From contig JBNKWP010000003.1 of assembly GCA_050299835.1 (NCBI GenBank), positions 1 to 64,000 on the forward strand: a stretch of 64,000 bases of DNA, given 5' to 3'. The DNA comes from JAJDOD01 sp050299835. GTDB lineage: Bacteria; Pseudomonadota; Alphaproteobacteria; Rhodobacterales; Rhodobacteraceae. The position numbers were made by a program, and so were the translations under genes. Below are positions 43,441 through 51,470 of this stretch, piece after piece. Each line of letters begins with the position of its first letter. Position 1 is the stretch's first letter. Below the pieces are notes generated by a model that saw only the letters and a list, made by a program, of their open reading frames with translations, was not told where the DNA came from and did no database searches.

Positions 43441-43470
43441 AGGCCCGGGATCACACCCGGGCCTTTCTTG
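43441..43470 (+). terminator. Terminator after the phoX remnant
   Basis: AGGCCCGGG (43441-43449), loop ATCACA, CCCGGGCCT (43456-43464), then TTCTT. It is a perfect stem of nine pairs and lies 20 bases past the phoX stop and 51 bases before gnd. Confidence 0.85.
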
Positions 43471-43520
43471 TGAGGAGCAACCGCACTAGGTGGAAGGAGG
43501 AACGGAAAGGGGCATCTCAC

Positions 43521-44930
43521 ATGACATCTGAAATCGGACTGGTCGGACTTGGCACCATGGGCGCAATGCTGTCCCTCAACATCGCCGACAACGGCTTCCG
43601 CATCGCGGTCCAGAACCGCACCACCTCCCGCACCCATGAGTTCATGCAGGACGCCGGAGACCTCGCCGACAAGATCACCCCCTGCGACACGCTCGAAGAT
43701 CTCGTGGCCGCGCTGGAAACCCCGCGCACCATCATCCTCATGGTCCCCGCAGGCGATCCCGTCGATCAGCAGATCGACGCCCTGAAGCCACTCCTCGCCC
43801 CCGACGACCTCATCATCGACGCGGGCAACGCCAACTTCCACGACACCCGCCGCCGCGCCGAGACCCTGAAAGACACCGGCCCGCTTTACATTGGAATCGG
43901 CGTCTCCGGCGGCGCGGAAGGTGCCCGCTTCGGCCCCTCGATCATGGGCGGCGGCGACGCGCAGGCCTGGGACCGCGTGTCCCACATCCTTGAAGCCATC
44001 TCAGCCAAACACGAAGGCACCCCCTGCGCCACCCATATGGGCTCCGACGGTGCCGGCCATTTCGTCAAGACCGTGCATAACGGCATCGAATATGCCGACA
44101 TGCAACTCATCGCAGAGGTCTACGGCATTATGCGCGATGGCCAGTCCATGGCCGCGCCCGCCATCGGCCATGTCTTCGACCGCTGGAACGAGGGCACCCT
44201 GCAATCCTATCTCATCGAGATCTCGGGTAAGGTCGCCGCCGCCACCGATCCCGACAGCGGGCAGCCCATGCTCGACGTTATCCTCGACCGCGCGGGCCAG
44301 AAGGGCACCGGCCGCTGGACCGTCATCGAAAGCCAGATGGTCGGCGCCCCCGTCCCGGTCATCGAAGCCGCCGTTGGGGCCCGCAACCTTTCCGCGCTGC
44401 GCGACCTTCGCCAGGACGGTGCGGCCCGCTTCCCCAAACCGGCCGCAGAGATCGACCTGACCGAGTCGGACCTCGAACAGGCGCTGATCGCGGGCAAAGT
44501 CCTCTGCTATGCGCAGGGCTTCGACCTCCTCTCCCGCGCCGGAGACACCTATGGCTGGACCCTTCCAATGCCCGACATCGCCCGCGTTTGGCGTGCGGGC
44601 TGCATCATCCGGTCTTCAATGCTGAACGACATGGCCGAGGCCCTGACCGATGACCACACCCGCAACCTGACCCTCGCCCCGTACTTCGCGGGCCTGATCG
44701 AAACCAACATCGCGGGCCTGCGCAAAACCGCACTCGCCGCCCAGGCCGCCCACCTCCCCGTCCCCGCGCTGGCCTCCGCACTGGCCTATTTCGACACGCT
44801 CACCATGCAACGCACGACGGCCAACATGCTTCAGGCCCAGCGGGACTATTTCGGCGCGCACGGGTTCGAGCGGGCGGACCGGGAGGGCGACGGTTTTCAC
44901 GGGCCGTGGTTGGGGCAGCATTTGGCCTGA
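43521..44930 (+). CDS. gnd: 6-Phosphogluconate dehydrogenase, decarboxylating
   Basis: Converts 6-phosphogluconate to ribulose 5-phosphate and CO2 with NADP+ in the pentose phosphate pathway. It has 469 residues, the long (dimeric) form. GLVGLGTMGAML is the NADP fold, GIGVSGGAEGARFGPSIMGGG and HFVKTVHNGIEYADMQLI hold the substrate and the catalytic Lys. KGTGRWTVIE and the LTMQRTTANMLQAQRDYFGAH end match the family. The ATG at 43521 follows AGGGGC; reading from 43350 only extends into the phoX remnant. It is monocistronic. Confidence 0.97.
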   Translation: MTSEIGLVGLGTMGAMLSLNIADNGFRIAVQNRTTSRTHEFMQDAGDLADKITPCDTLEDLVAALETPRTIILMVPAGDPVDQQIDALKPLLAPDDLIIDAGNANFHDTRRRAETLKDTGPLYIGIGVSGGAEGARFGPSIMGGGDAQAWDRVSHILEAISAKHEGTPCATHMGSDGAGHFVKTVHNGIEYADMQLIAEVYGIMRDGQSMAAPAIGHVFDRWNEGTLQSYLIEISGKVAAATDPDSGQPMLDVILDRAGQKGTGRWTVIESQMVGAPVPVIEAAVGARNLSALRDLRQDGAARFPKPAAEIDLTESDLEQALIAGKVLCYAQGFDLLSRAGDTYGWTLPMPDIARVWRAGCIIRSSMLNDMAEALTDDHTRNLTLAPYFAGLIETNIAGLRKTALAAQAAHLPVPALASALAYFDTLTMQRTTANMLQAQRDYFGAHGFERADREGDGFHGPWLGQHLA

Positions 44931-45016
44931 CCTTCACAATGGGCCTGCAAGTCAACCAGCGGCGAGCGAAAATTCAGGTCAAAGGGAAGGGGAATTCGGA
45001 AAGACGACGACTGAAG

Positions 45017-45733
45017 TCATCGGTTCCTGGGCCACCTTTTGAAATCGTGACTGTTAAGTGATGTTGAATTGGGAAGCTCTCCGCGGGCAGATTGCGGCCA
45101 CGACCCATCGAGCTGTTTATTCCGGTAGCCACCAATCCACTCACCCAACGGCCCGAGCTCCCCGTCCGTCACCGGTTCGTCAACGATCTCCAATGTGATG
45201 TCGCGCAACGCGAAGCCGGGCCCGAATGTCACGGCCAGATCCTGAGGATCGACTGCCCGGGCCGTTTTCGGGTCCTCGATATCGTCAAAGGTGACAAGCT
45301 CAGGCACGCGCCCTTTCATCAGGCTGACCACACCCTCCTGCTTTCTGATCCGCGGCATCCATACCTTCCGCTGCTGACCCTCGAAGCGTGATCTGTCGGC
45401 CCAGTAGTAGCCTTCCGCCGGCTCCCCGATGGTCGCGAAAAGCCATCTACCAGGCAATAGTTCCAATGCCACCGCCTCACCTATTACACCGTAGGACACT
45501 TCCAGGCCGCCGATATTGGCACCCTTGTAGAGAATTGCATAGATCCGGACGACGGATGCCCCGGTGACGGTGCCTTCAGGTGTCTCGACCACCAGGGTCG
45601 TCTTCTGTCTCCATGAGTAGTCCGAATGCGCCGGATTGAAGACCCGGTACAGTTCCCACAGGAAAAGTAAAGCGCCGAAAACGGCGACGGCAAGAATTGC
45701 GGCGACGAATTTCAATGCGGTTTTCAAAATCAA
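45017..45733 (-). CDS. Single-pass membrane protein of unknown function
   Basis: I do not recognise this protein. It has a membrane helix near its start (ALKFVAAILAVAVFGALLFLW) and a C-terminal domain that is outside the cytoplasm (LLPGRWLFATIGEPAEGYYWADR, VVSLMKGRVPELVTFDD). The start is doubtful: an ATG at 45886 gives 289 residues but runs through a palindrome and repeats, while TTG 45733 or 45727 begins just before the helix. I chose 45733. It faces the glutathionyl-hydroquinone reductase across a region with palindromes. Confidence 0.5.
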   Translation of the reverse strand: MILKTALKFVAAILAVAVFGALLFLWELYRVFNPAHSDYSWRQKTTLVVETPEGTVTGASVVRIYAILYKGANIGGLEVSYGVIGEAVALELLPGRWLFATIGEPAEGYYWADRSRFEGQQRKVWMPRIRKQEGVVSLMKGRVPELVTFDDIEDPKTARAVDPQDLAVTFGPGFALRDITLEIVDEPVTDGELGPLGEWIGGYRNKQLDGSWPQSARGELPNSTSLNSHDFKRWPRNR

Positions 45734-45792
45734 TTCATCTCTGTCGAAGTTGTAGAGAGCAGACCATCTCGGCCTGACCGTTTCCAGTCCCA

Positions 45793-45841
45793 ACGTCGGT
45801 GCGTACGCACCGACGTAATACCGACGCAACACCGACGTGAT
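45793..45841. promoter_or_regulatory. 24-base perfect palindrome with three 11-base tandem repeats
   Basis: A perfect palindrome runs from 45793 to 45816, centred on GTAC, with arms ACGTCGGTGCGT. From 45809 three tandem 11-base units follow: ACCGACGTAAT, ACCGACGCAAC and ACCGACGTGAT (to 45841). The ACCGACG core matches the right arm of the palindrome, so the array is four copies of one motif, one inverted. It lies in the divergent gap between the membrane protein and the GSH enzyme, about 84 bases from the latter's start. Likely an operator array with helical phasing. Confidence 0.75.
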
Positions 45842-45925
45842 ACATATGTGCAGGATCGCACAGAGCCTCCCGGATGACAGACCCATGGTGCAGCACTAGG
45901 TAGGGGCAAGGAATAGGAGGCCCCC

Positions 45926-46876
45926 ATGGGACAGCTCGTCGACGGCGAATGGCATGATGTCTGGTATGACACGAAAAAGACTGGCGGAAAATTCGTCCGC
46001 TCGGAAGCGAAGTTCCGAAACTGGATCACGCCGGACGGCGAATATCCGGCTGAACCCGGCCGATATCACCTTTATGTCTCTCTCGCCTGCCCCTGGGCGC
46101 ATCGCACGCTGATCTTTCGCGAAATCAAAGGGTTACGAGACCTGATCTCGGTCAGTGTCGTCCATCCCGACATGTTGTCGGATGGCTGGTCCTTCGCCGC
46201 CGACTTCCCCGGAGCCACGGGCGACTCGCTTTACGGCCTGCCTTTCCTGCGCGAGATCTACCTAAAGGCGGACCCCCGGATTTCCGGCCGCGTCACCGTT
46301 CCGATCCTTTGGGACAAGAAGACCGATTCCATCGTGTCCAACGAATCCGCCGAGATCATCCGGATGTTCAATTCGGCCTTCGACGGGATCACCGGAAATA
46401 CCGACGACTATTGGCCCGAAGACCTGCGCGAGGCCATCGAGCCGGTCAACCAGCGCATCTACGACACCATCAATAACGGCGTCTACAAGTCCGGTTTCGC
46501 AACAAGCCAGGACGCTTATGACGGCGCCGTGACCGCACTTTTCGACTCGCTCGACTGGCTGGAAGATCGTCTTTCCTCAAACCGTTACCTGATGGGTGAC
46601 CGCATCACCGAGGCCGACTGGCGGCTAGCGACGACACTCTTCCGGTTCGATCCGGTCTATCACACCCATTTCAAGTGCAACCGGAACTACCTCCGCGACT
46701 ACCCCAACCTCTGGGCCTATGCGCGGGAGCTTTACCAGTGGCCCGGAGTGTCCGACACGGTCAACTTCGACCACATCGTCCGGCACTACCACTACAGCCA
46801 CGAGACCATCAATCCGCACCGGATCATCCCGATCAACCCGGTGCTCGACTGGACCGAACCGCACGGGCGGGGCTGA
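45926..46876 (+). CDS. Glutathionyl-hydroquinone reductase (GST Xi class, YqjG-like)
   Basis: Cytoplasmic enzyme of 316 residues that removes glutathione from glutathionyl-hydroquinones, making hydroquinones. Catalytic Cys55 is in LACPWAHRT, the Xi-class motif. Other marks: KADPRISGRVTVPILWDKK, IVSNESAEIIRMFN, YKSGFATSQDAYDGAV and the C-terminal GVSDTVNFDHIVRHYHYSH. AGGAGG lies five bases before the ATG at 45926. Divergent from the unknown membrane protein; the palindrome/repeat region upstream suggests a regulator acts here. Confidence 0.94.
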   Translation: MGQLVDGEWHDVWYDTKKTGGKFVRSEAKFRNWITPDGEYPAEPGRYHLYVSLACPWAHRTLIFREIKGLRDLISVSVVHPDMLSDGWSFAADFPGATGDSLYGLPFLREIYLKADPRISGRVTVPILWDKKTDSIVSNESAEIIRMFNSAFDGITGNTDDYWPEDLREAIEPVNQRIYDTINNGVYKSGFATSQDAYDGAVTALFDSLDWLEDRLSSNRYLMGDRITEADWRLATTLFRFDPVYHTHFKCNRNYLRDYPNLWAYARELYQWPGVSDTVNFDHIVRHYHYSHETINPHRIIPINPVLDWTEPHGRG

Positions 46877-46878
46877 GG

Positions 46879-47229
46879 TTACTGAGTGGTGATCAGCGCC
46901 ACCGGCGCGTTCGCATCCAGTTCATAGTCCAGCGGCGGCGTCTCGGAATGGGGCGTCGCGCGCTTGAACTCATAGACCATCTCGCCCGCGTCCTCTTCCG
47001 ACGCCACGATCAGGCATTGGCTCATATGCCGCGCCCCGTCGAAGACATCGACCAGCCCGCGCAGATGCGGCGCGTCATCGGCATCGAGCGCGAAGCCCTG
47101 ATCCCAGTACCGCAATATCGTGAATACCTGGTCGCCGGCTTTCACACGCATCCGGCTTTTCTTGCGCAGTTTCTGCTTCCGGGCCAGTTCCAGCCCTTCG
47201 CGTACTTCTCTTGGTAAAAACTCTGACAT
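46879..47229 (-). CDS. Conserved small protein of unknown function
   Basis: A 116-residue cytoplasmic protein, no signal or membrane segment. Positively charged N-terminal helix (LELARKQKLRKKSRMRVKAG), then a beta-rich part (DQVFTILRYWDQGFALDAD, RHMSQCLIVASEEDAGEMVYEFKRA). I do not recognise it. GGGGGAG precedes the ATG at 47229. The reading upstream to 47358 is unlikely. It converges with the GSH enzyme, two bases between stops. Confidence 0.65.
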   Translation of the reverse strand: MSEFLPREVREGLELARKQKLRKKSRMRVKAGDQVFTILRYWDQGFALDADDAPHLRGLVDVFDGARHMSQCLIVASEEDAGEMVYEFKRATPHSETPPLDYELDANAPVALITTQ

Positions 47230-47419
47230 AACAACTCCCCCACCAAGGACGCATTTTGGGGCGATTCTCTTTTCCGTCAAAATATTACTTTGATTTTGTT
47301 TCATCTTTCGGAACATCGCTCCGACAATCTTATTGATTACACTTGAGTTGGGCCACAATCGCTGGCTTTGACCCGAGGGGTCATCTGACCCCGGTCAGGC
47401 CGGGCCCCGCGCCCTGGAA

Positions 47420-47491
47420 ACTCAAGATCCAAGGGAGCGCGAGGGGCAGCGTCCCTCGCCCGCCGCGGCGGCGAAACCGGCACAAGCCAGT
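47420..47491 (-). repeat. Post-stop GC hairpin repeat, variant copy E
   Basis: On the minus strand, after the pcs stop, a GAGGGACGCTGCCCCTC hairpin precedes CGCGCTCCCTTGGATCTTGAG. The box differs from copies A-C (no AGAGTATTT) but the position and the first hairpin are the same kind. A GCCGCCGCGGCGG inverted repeat lies just before it. Confidence 0.4.
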
Positions 47492-48187
47492 CTAAAGCCG
47501 TTCCCGATAGATCACTTGCTGCACGACCCCGGCCAGCAGGAGCCACACCGTGGTCACAATCAACCCCCAATGAGCCCAGCTTTCGGGATGGAAATCGACC
47601 CAAGCGGCCCAGATGGCGAAGAATGTCCAGCCGAAGGCCATCGGCAAGGTGACCGCGCGCCAGCGAACTGTCCTGAAGGGATGCACGAACTTGATCGGCA
47701 GAAGCATCGCCACCGCCAGGACGACAACCAGCACAAGGATCGTCATGAACCCCGGTTTCAGAGCAAAGAGCACCAGCACCACCATGTTCCAGCAGCCGGG
47801 AAATCCGCTGAACGAATAATCTGTCGTCTTCATCCGGGTGTCAGCGAAATAGATCGCCGACATGAAGGTGATGACGATGATCGCGAACCAACCGGTCCAG
47901 CCCGGCAGCAATCCGGATTGGAATAACGCGAAGGCGGGAATGAAGACATAGGTCAGGTAGTCGATCACCAGGTCTAACGTCACGCCGTCGATCCGGGGCG
48001 CATTCACCTTGATATGGGTCTTGCGAGCCAGCGGTCCGTCGATCCCGTCCACGGCAAACGCCACCATCAGCCAGACGAACATCATCGCCCAGTCGCCCTG
48101 CGCCGCCTCCAGCAGCGCCAGCATGGCAAAGACCGCGCCCGTGGCGGTCAGCAGGTGAACCATATAGGCCTTGGTCTTGATCTTCAT
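47492..48187 (-). CDS. pcs: Phosphatidylcholine synthase
   Basis: Makes phosphatidylcholine directly from CDP-diacylglycerol and choline, in the inner membrane. A 231-residue CDP-alcohol phosphotransferase with eight predicted helices. Motif: Asp50-Gly51, Ala54-Arg55, Gly68, Asp72 and Asp76 (DGPLARKTH ... DGVTLDLVID), the longer spacing of the Pcs type rather than of PssA or PgsA. The ATG at 48187 is chosen for its position before the first helix. The gene starts four bases from the end of the recombinase gene, suggesting an operon with it. Confidence 0.93.
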   Translation of the reverse strand: MKIKTKAYMVHLLTATGAVFAMLALLEAAQGDWAMMFVWLMVAFAVDGIDGPLARKTHIKVNAPRIDGVTLDLVIDYLTYVFIPAFALFQSGLLPGWTGWFAIIVITFMSAIYFADTRMKTTDYSFSGFPGCWNMVVLVLFALKPGFMTILVLVVVLAVAMLLPIKFVHPFRTVRWRAVTLPMAFGWTFFAIWAAWVDFHPESWAHWGLIVTTVWLLLAGVVQQVIYRERL

Positions 48188-48191
48188 TGCT

Positions 48192-49109
48192 TCACCCTGC
48201 CCTTGGATGGGTGGCGTCATAGACGTCCATCAGGCGCGCGGTATCGACGGCGGTATAAGCCTGCGTGGTGGAGAGCGAGGCGTGGCCGAGCAATTCCTGG
48301 ATCGCCCGGAGGTCGCCACCGGCATTCAACAGATGCGTGGCGAAGCTGTGCCGCATCGCGTGCGGTGTCGCAGTGGCGGGCAGCCCCAGCAGGGCCCGTG
48401 TCTGTTCCATCGCCTTCTGGACCTGCCGCGCCGAAAGCGGCCCGCCGCGCACGCCCCGGAAGATCGCGTCAGCCGGTTCCAGGTCATGCGGGCAAAGTGC
48501 CAGATATCGCTCCACCGCCTGCCGCGCAATCGGCAGAACCGGCACCACGCGTTCCTTCCCGCCCTTGCCGATGATCCTGAGCGAAGCACCGAGCGGCAGA
48601 TCGGCCGAGGTCAGCGAAAGCGCTTCGGAGATCCGCAGCCCGCAGCCATAGAGCAGCGTCAGCACGGCCGTGTCGCGTGCCGCAATCCAGTCGCTGTCGG
48701 TCCGCTCCTGCACCGTGTCCAGCACCGCCCTTGCCGCGTCTTCCGCCAGCGGCCGGGGCAGCTTTGCCTTGAAGCGGGGCGAACGGGTCATCAGCACGGC
48801 GGACGGATCGAAACCGTCGCGTTCGGCCATCCAGGCGACGAAGCCCTTTACCGCGGACAGCGCCCGCGCCAGCGAGCGTGCCGACAGGCCCCTGTCCCGT
48901 TCATGCGCCATCCAGGCGCGCATCGACCGCGTTGACAGTTTCGCCAGCGCCGCGGTGCCGAGCCCGTCCCCCTCATAGGCCTGGAGGAAGCCGAGAAAGC
49001 CCAGAACGTCCGCGCGATAGGCCGTCAATGTCTTCTCTGCCCGGCCTTCGATCGCCTGCAATTCGGCCAGCCAGCGCGTTAACGCATCGGAGAGGCCGGG
49101 CTGGATCAC
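48192..49109 (-). CDS. xerC: Tyrosine recombinase of the XerC type
   Basis: Site-specific recombinase of 305 residues, the length of XerC. Catalytic residues read off: Arg159 (GLRISEAL), Lys182 (GKGGKER), His250 and Arg253 (HAMRH), His276 (GHASLS), Tyr285 (QAYT). The N-terminal SAM-like core-binding domain is present. XerC resolves chromosome dimers with XerD at dif. Linkage to DUF484 and to the F1/tRNA neighbourhood is typical of alphaproteobacteria. GTG 49109 overlaps the DUF484 stop by four bases, so translation is coupled. A GTG seven codons earlier is also possible. Confidence 0.92.
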   Translation of the reverse strand: MIQPGLSDALTRWLAELQAIEGRAEKTLTAYRADVLGFLGFLQAYEGDGLGTAALAKLSTRSMRAWMAHERDRGLSARSLARALSAVKGFVAWMAERDGFDPSAVLMTRSPRFKAKLPRPLAEDAARAVLDTVQERTDSDWIAARDTAVLTLLYGCGLRISEALSLTSADLPLGASLRIIGKGGKERVVPVLPIARQAVERYLALCPHDLEPADAIFRGVRGGPLSARQVQKAMEQTRALLGLPATATPHAMRHSFATHLLNAGGDLRAIQELLGHASLSTTQAYTAVDTARLMDVYDATHPRAG

Positions 49110-49804
49110 CCCAGCCAGCGGCACATGGCGCGCTCGAACACGCCACCCATGAAGTCCAGCAGATCGGTTCCCTGACCCGGCATGAACTGCATCGGGCTTT
49201 CCGAGGCAAAGCCCAGCATTCCCGGCAGGCGACCCTCGCCGAAATCGAGGTAAAGGCAGGCTTCGGACCGGACCCATCCGGCATCCTCGCCGAAGACGAG
49301 CCTGGCATTGCCGTCGGTGCGCCGCAGAACAACGCTCTTCAGGTTGCGGCTCTGGCTCATGTAATCGGCCACGAAGCCCGGACGCACGACGGTCAGGACA
49401 CCGCCCACCTTATCAAGCGCGGGATCGTCGGCTTCGTGGCTTTCCAGGACGAGACGCAGGCGTCCGACCTGCAGGATTTGCGGCACCTCGTCGATGAGAC
49501 AGCTCAGGAAGCCCTCGAAGGTCATCGGTTCGAGAAAGGCGAGAATCGCGCGATGAACCTGTGTCATGCCCGCCAGGTTTTCATAGGCCGCGGCCACCAC
49601 CGAACGGTGGGTTTCTTCCAACCGCTGCAACCGTGCTTCCAGCCGGTCCATTGCGACGCCGCGCAGATCGACGACATTGCCGCCGACCGAGCGGTCGTTC
49701 GCGGCCACAAGGGCCCGCATGACATCGGGGTCTTCCAAAATCACGTCCGGTTCCCGAAGAATGCGCATACGGATTTCATCCGCGATCGCGGCCTGCTCGC
49801 TCAT
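49106..49804 (-). CDS. DUF484 family protein
   Basis: A 232-residue protein of the DUF484 (GAF-like) family, often upstream of xerC. Residues 1-80 are a helical head with a coiled-coil (MDRLEARLQRLEETHRSVVAAAYENLAG); the rest has a GAF-like beta fold (RLRLVLESHE, ARLVFGEDAGWVRSEACLYLDFG, GMLGFASESPMQF). Cytoplasmic. Function unknown, the xerC link suggests chromosome or cell-division work. ATG at 49804; the reading to 50035 runs over a terminator and is unlikely. Confidence 0.9.
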   Translation of the reverse strand: MSEQAAIADEIRMRILREPDVILEDPDVMRALVAANDRSVGGNVVDLRGVAMDRLEARLQRLEETHRSVVAAAYENLAGMTQVHRAILAFLEPMTFEGFLSCLIDEVPQILQVGRLRLVLESHEADDPALDKVGGVLTVVRPGFVADYMSQSRNLKSVVLRRTDGNARLVFGEDAGWVRSEACLYLDFGEGRLPGMLGFASESPMQFMPGQGTDLLDFMGGVFERAMCRWLG

Positions 49805-49949
49805 TGGTATCAGCCCCTTATTATCGCCTGCTCTGGCGGCCTGTTTTGCGCAACTGTCGCAGGTCGCTCCGGTTCGCTCAAGCGTTTCGTGCATCCACTC
49901 CAGGCGGCGCGGCAAGGATGCAACGATGGCGGGAACAGGCGTGGGGAAA

Positions 49950-49976
49950 ACACAAAGGCCGCCCCGAAGGACGGCC
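49950..49976 (-). terminator. Terminator in the gap between rpmJ and the DUF484 gene
   Basis: On the minus strand GGCCGTCC-TTCG-GGGCGGCC (49957-49976), a full stem with one G-U pair and a TTCG tetraloop, then TTTGTGTTTT. It lies 95 bases after the rpmJ stop. It should end the rpmJ transcript. Confidence 0.85.
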
Positions 49977-50023
49977 ATTTGCAAAAAGTCTGTGCCAGTA
50001 ATGGGCTCCGCCCGTCGAGATCT

Positions 50024-50063
50024 CGAAATGTCCACCGGACATTTCGCCGGGCCTTAGGCCCGG
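50024..50063. other. Two back-to-back hairpins after rpmJ
   Basis: CGAAATGTCC-ACC-GGACATTTCG (50024-50046) and CCGGGCC-TTA-GGCCCGG (50047-50063) are adjacent, with no spacer. They lie just after the rpmJ stop, with no T tract. They could protect the mRNA end or bind a regulator. A 12-base palindrome TCGAGATCTCGA lies beside them at 50015-50026. Confidence 0.6.
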
Positions 50064-50070
50064 ACCGATC

Positions 50071-50196
50071 TTACCCCTGGCGCGCCTTGAACCGGCGCTG
50101 GGTCTTGTTGATCACGTAAACGCGGCCCTTGCGGCGTACCACGCGGCAATCACGGTGCCGGTTCTTCAGCGAACGAAGCGAGTTGCGGACTTTCAT
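50071..50196 (-). CDS. rpmJ: 50S ribosomal protein L36
   Basis: A 41-residue basic ribosomal protein too short for usual length cut-offs. Sequence read: MKVRNSLRSLKNRHRDCRVV followed by RRKGRVYVINKTQRRFKARQG. This is the alphaproteobacterial form in which most of the zinc-binding Cys/His set is missing (only Cys17 and His14 remain), sometimes called the Zn-independent L36. AGGAG lies eight bases before the ATG. It sits just downstream of tRNA-Val on the same strand. Confidence 0.97.
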   Translation of the reverse strand: MKVRNSLRSLKNRHRDCRVVRRKGRVYVINKTQRRFKARQG

Positions 50197-50243
50197 CGAC
50201 GCTCTCCTTGTCGCGGCGCATGGGCGCGCCTGGTTTCAATCAT

Positions 50244-50261
50244 GCAACGCTGTCGCGTTGC
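50244..50261. other. Hairpin between tRNA-Val and rpmJ
   Basis: GCAACGC-TGTC-GCGTTGC, perfect 7-base stem, lies seven bases past the CCA end of the tRNA on the minus strand. No T run, so it may help tRNA 3' processing or be a weak stop. Confidence 0.5.
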
Positions 50262-50267
50262 GGCTCA

Positions 50268-50342
50268 TGGTGGGCGATACTGGGATCGAACCAGTGACCC
50301 CTTCGATGTCAACGAAGTGCTCTACCGCTGAGCTAATCGCCC
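50268..50342 (-). tRNA. tRNA-Val, anticodon GAC
   Basis: A complete 75-base cloverleaf including an encoded CCA end. Acceptor GGGCGAT pairs with ATCGCCC, D-arm GCTC...GAGC, anticodon stem CTTCG/CGAAG with loop TTGACAT (anticodon GAC), T-arm ACTGG-TTCGATC-CCAGT. It decodes GUC and GUU. Confidence 0.96.
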
Positions 50343-50479
50343 GATGTCCTAACGAACACGACGCGGGAGTCACCCGCGCCGGTCGGGCGTTCTATAAAGG
50401 GTGGCGCAGGGCACATCAAGGGGTTTTGGAAATATCCGAACATGGCTTATAACAGTCTGGCAGTAAGGAGTGTTTTCGC

Positions 50480-51334
50480 GTGACGGCATTTGATTTGACC
50501 ATGCCTGACATCAGGACGACATGCGTTGTTTTCGCCTCACCCCATTCCGGACGCCAGTATCCGCGTTCCTTCGTGCGGCGGACGATTCTCGACGAACAGA
50601 CGCTGAGATCGTCCGAAGATGCCTTCGTTGACAGGCTCTTCGACGCGGCTCCGCTTCATGGCGCGCCTCTTCTGACGGCGATCGCCCCCCGCGCCTGGAT
50701 CGACGTGAACCGGTCCTCCGACGAGCTTGACCCGGCCCTGATCGAAGGCGTGCGCCGCACCGCACATAACCCGCGCGTAGCTTCGGGCCTGGGCGTCGTG
50801 CCCCGTGTCGTGGCCAATGGACGGTCGATCTATCGCGGCAAAATCACCCGCAAGGAAGCGGAGGACCGAATCGAGGAGTTCTGGAAACCCTGGCATTTGG
50901 CTCTGACCACCCTGATGGATGACAGCGTCGCCCTATTCGGTGAGGCGATCCTGATTGACTGCCATTCCATGCCGCATGAAGCGATCGAGAGCATCTCTCA
51001 TCCACGGGGCTCCCGACCGGAGATCGTGCTGGGCGACCGCTTCGGTGCCGCGGCGGGGTCGGACGTGGTCGACAGGATCGAAGCCGCGCTGACCTCTGCG
51101 GGGCTGCGCGTCGCCCGGAACGCACCGTTTGCCGGGGCCTTCGTGACCCAGAGCTACGGTCGGCCAGCCCGTGACCGCCATGTCGTGCAAGTGGAAGTCG
51201 ACCGGGCGCTCTACATGAACGAACAGCAGATCCGGCCCAACAACAACTTCGCGGCTTTCAAAGCCCTGATCGATCGCGTTGTGGCGGAAGTCGCGGGAAT
51301 CGGTCGCGCGGATCTCCCGATGGCGGCGGAGTAG
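50480..51334 (+). CDS. N-formylglutamate amidohydrolase family protein
   Basis: A 284-residue hydrolase of the N-formylglutamate amidohydrolase (FGase) family. VVFASPHSGRQYP carries a metal-binding His; SEDAFVDRLFDAAPLHGAPLL, APRAWIDVNRSSDELDP and IDCHSMPHEA follow, the last holding another His ligand. The true HutG enzyme ends histidine breakdown, but many family members stand apart from hut genes as here, so the substrate is uncertain. GTG 50480 follows AAGGAG. A strong bidirectional terminator lies 83 bases after the stop. Confidence 0.88.
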   Translation: MTAFDLTMPDIRTTCVVFASPHSGRQYPRSFVRRTILDEQTLRSSEDAFVDRLFDAAPLHGAPLLTAIAPRAWIDVNRSSDELDPALIEGVRRTAHNPRVASGLGVVPRVVANGRSIYRGKITRKEAEDRIEEFWKPWHLALTTLMDDSVALFGEAILIDCHSMPHEAIESISHPRGSRPEIVLGDRFGAAAGSDVVDRIEAALTSAGLRVARNAPFAGAFVTQSYGRPARDRHVVQVEVDRALYMNEQQIRPNNNFAAFKALIDRVVAEVAGIGRADLPMAAE

Positions 51335-51416
51335 ACGGTCGAGGCACGCGGTTCCCCGAAGGCTATCGGTCCACCGGAGTTCGCCCGCATCGCGCAAAAG
51401 ACGGTGCCCGGAAACG

Positions 51417-51448
51417 AAAACGGCCCCCGGAAATCCGGGGGCCGTTTT
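51417..51448. terminator. Bidirectional terminator
   Basis: AAAACGGCCCCCGG-AAAT-CCGGGGGCCGTTTT; a stem of 14 pairs with A and T tracts on the two sides. It serves both the amidohydrolase-like gene (plus strand) and the DegP protease gene (minus strand). Confidence 0.95.
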
Positions 51449-51470
51449 GGCTATTGCAGATGTGGAACGG

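Noticed and set aside
45734..45886. N-terminal extension of the membrane protein gene to ATG 45886
   Set aside because: It runs through a perfect palindrome and repeats, and the extra residues look non-coding.
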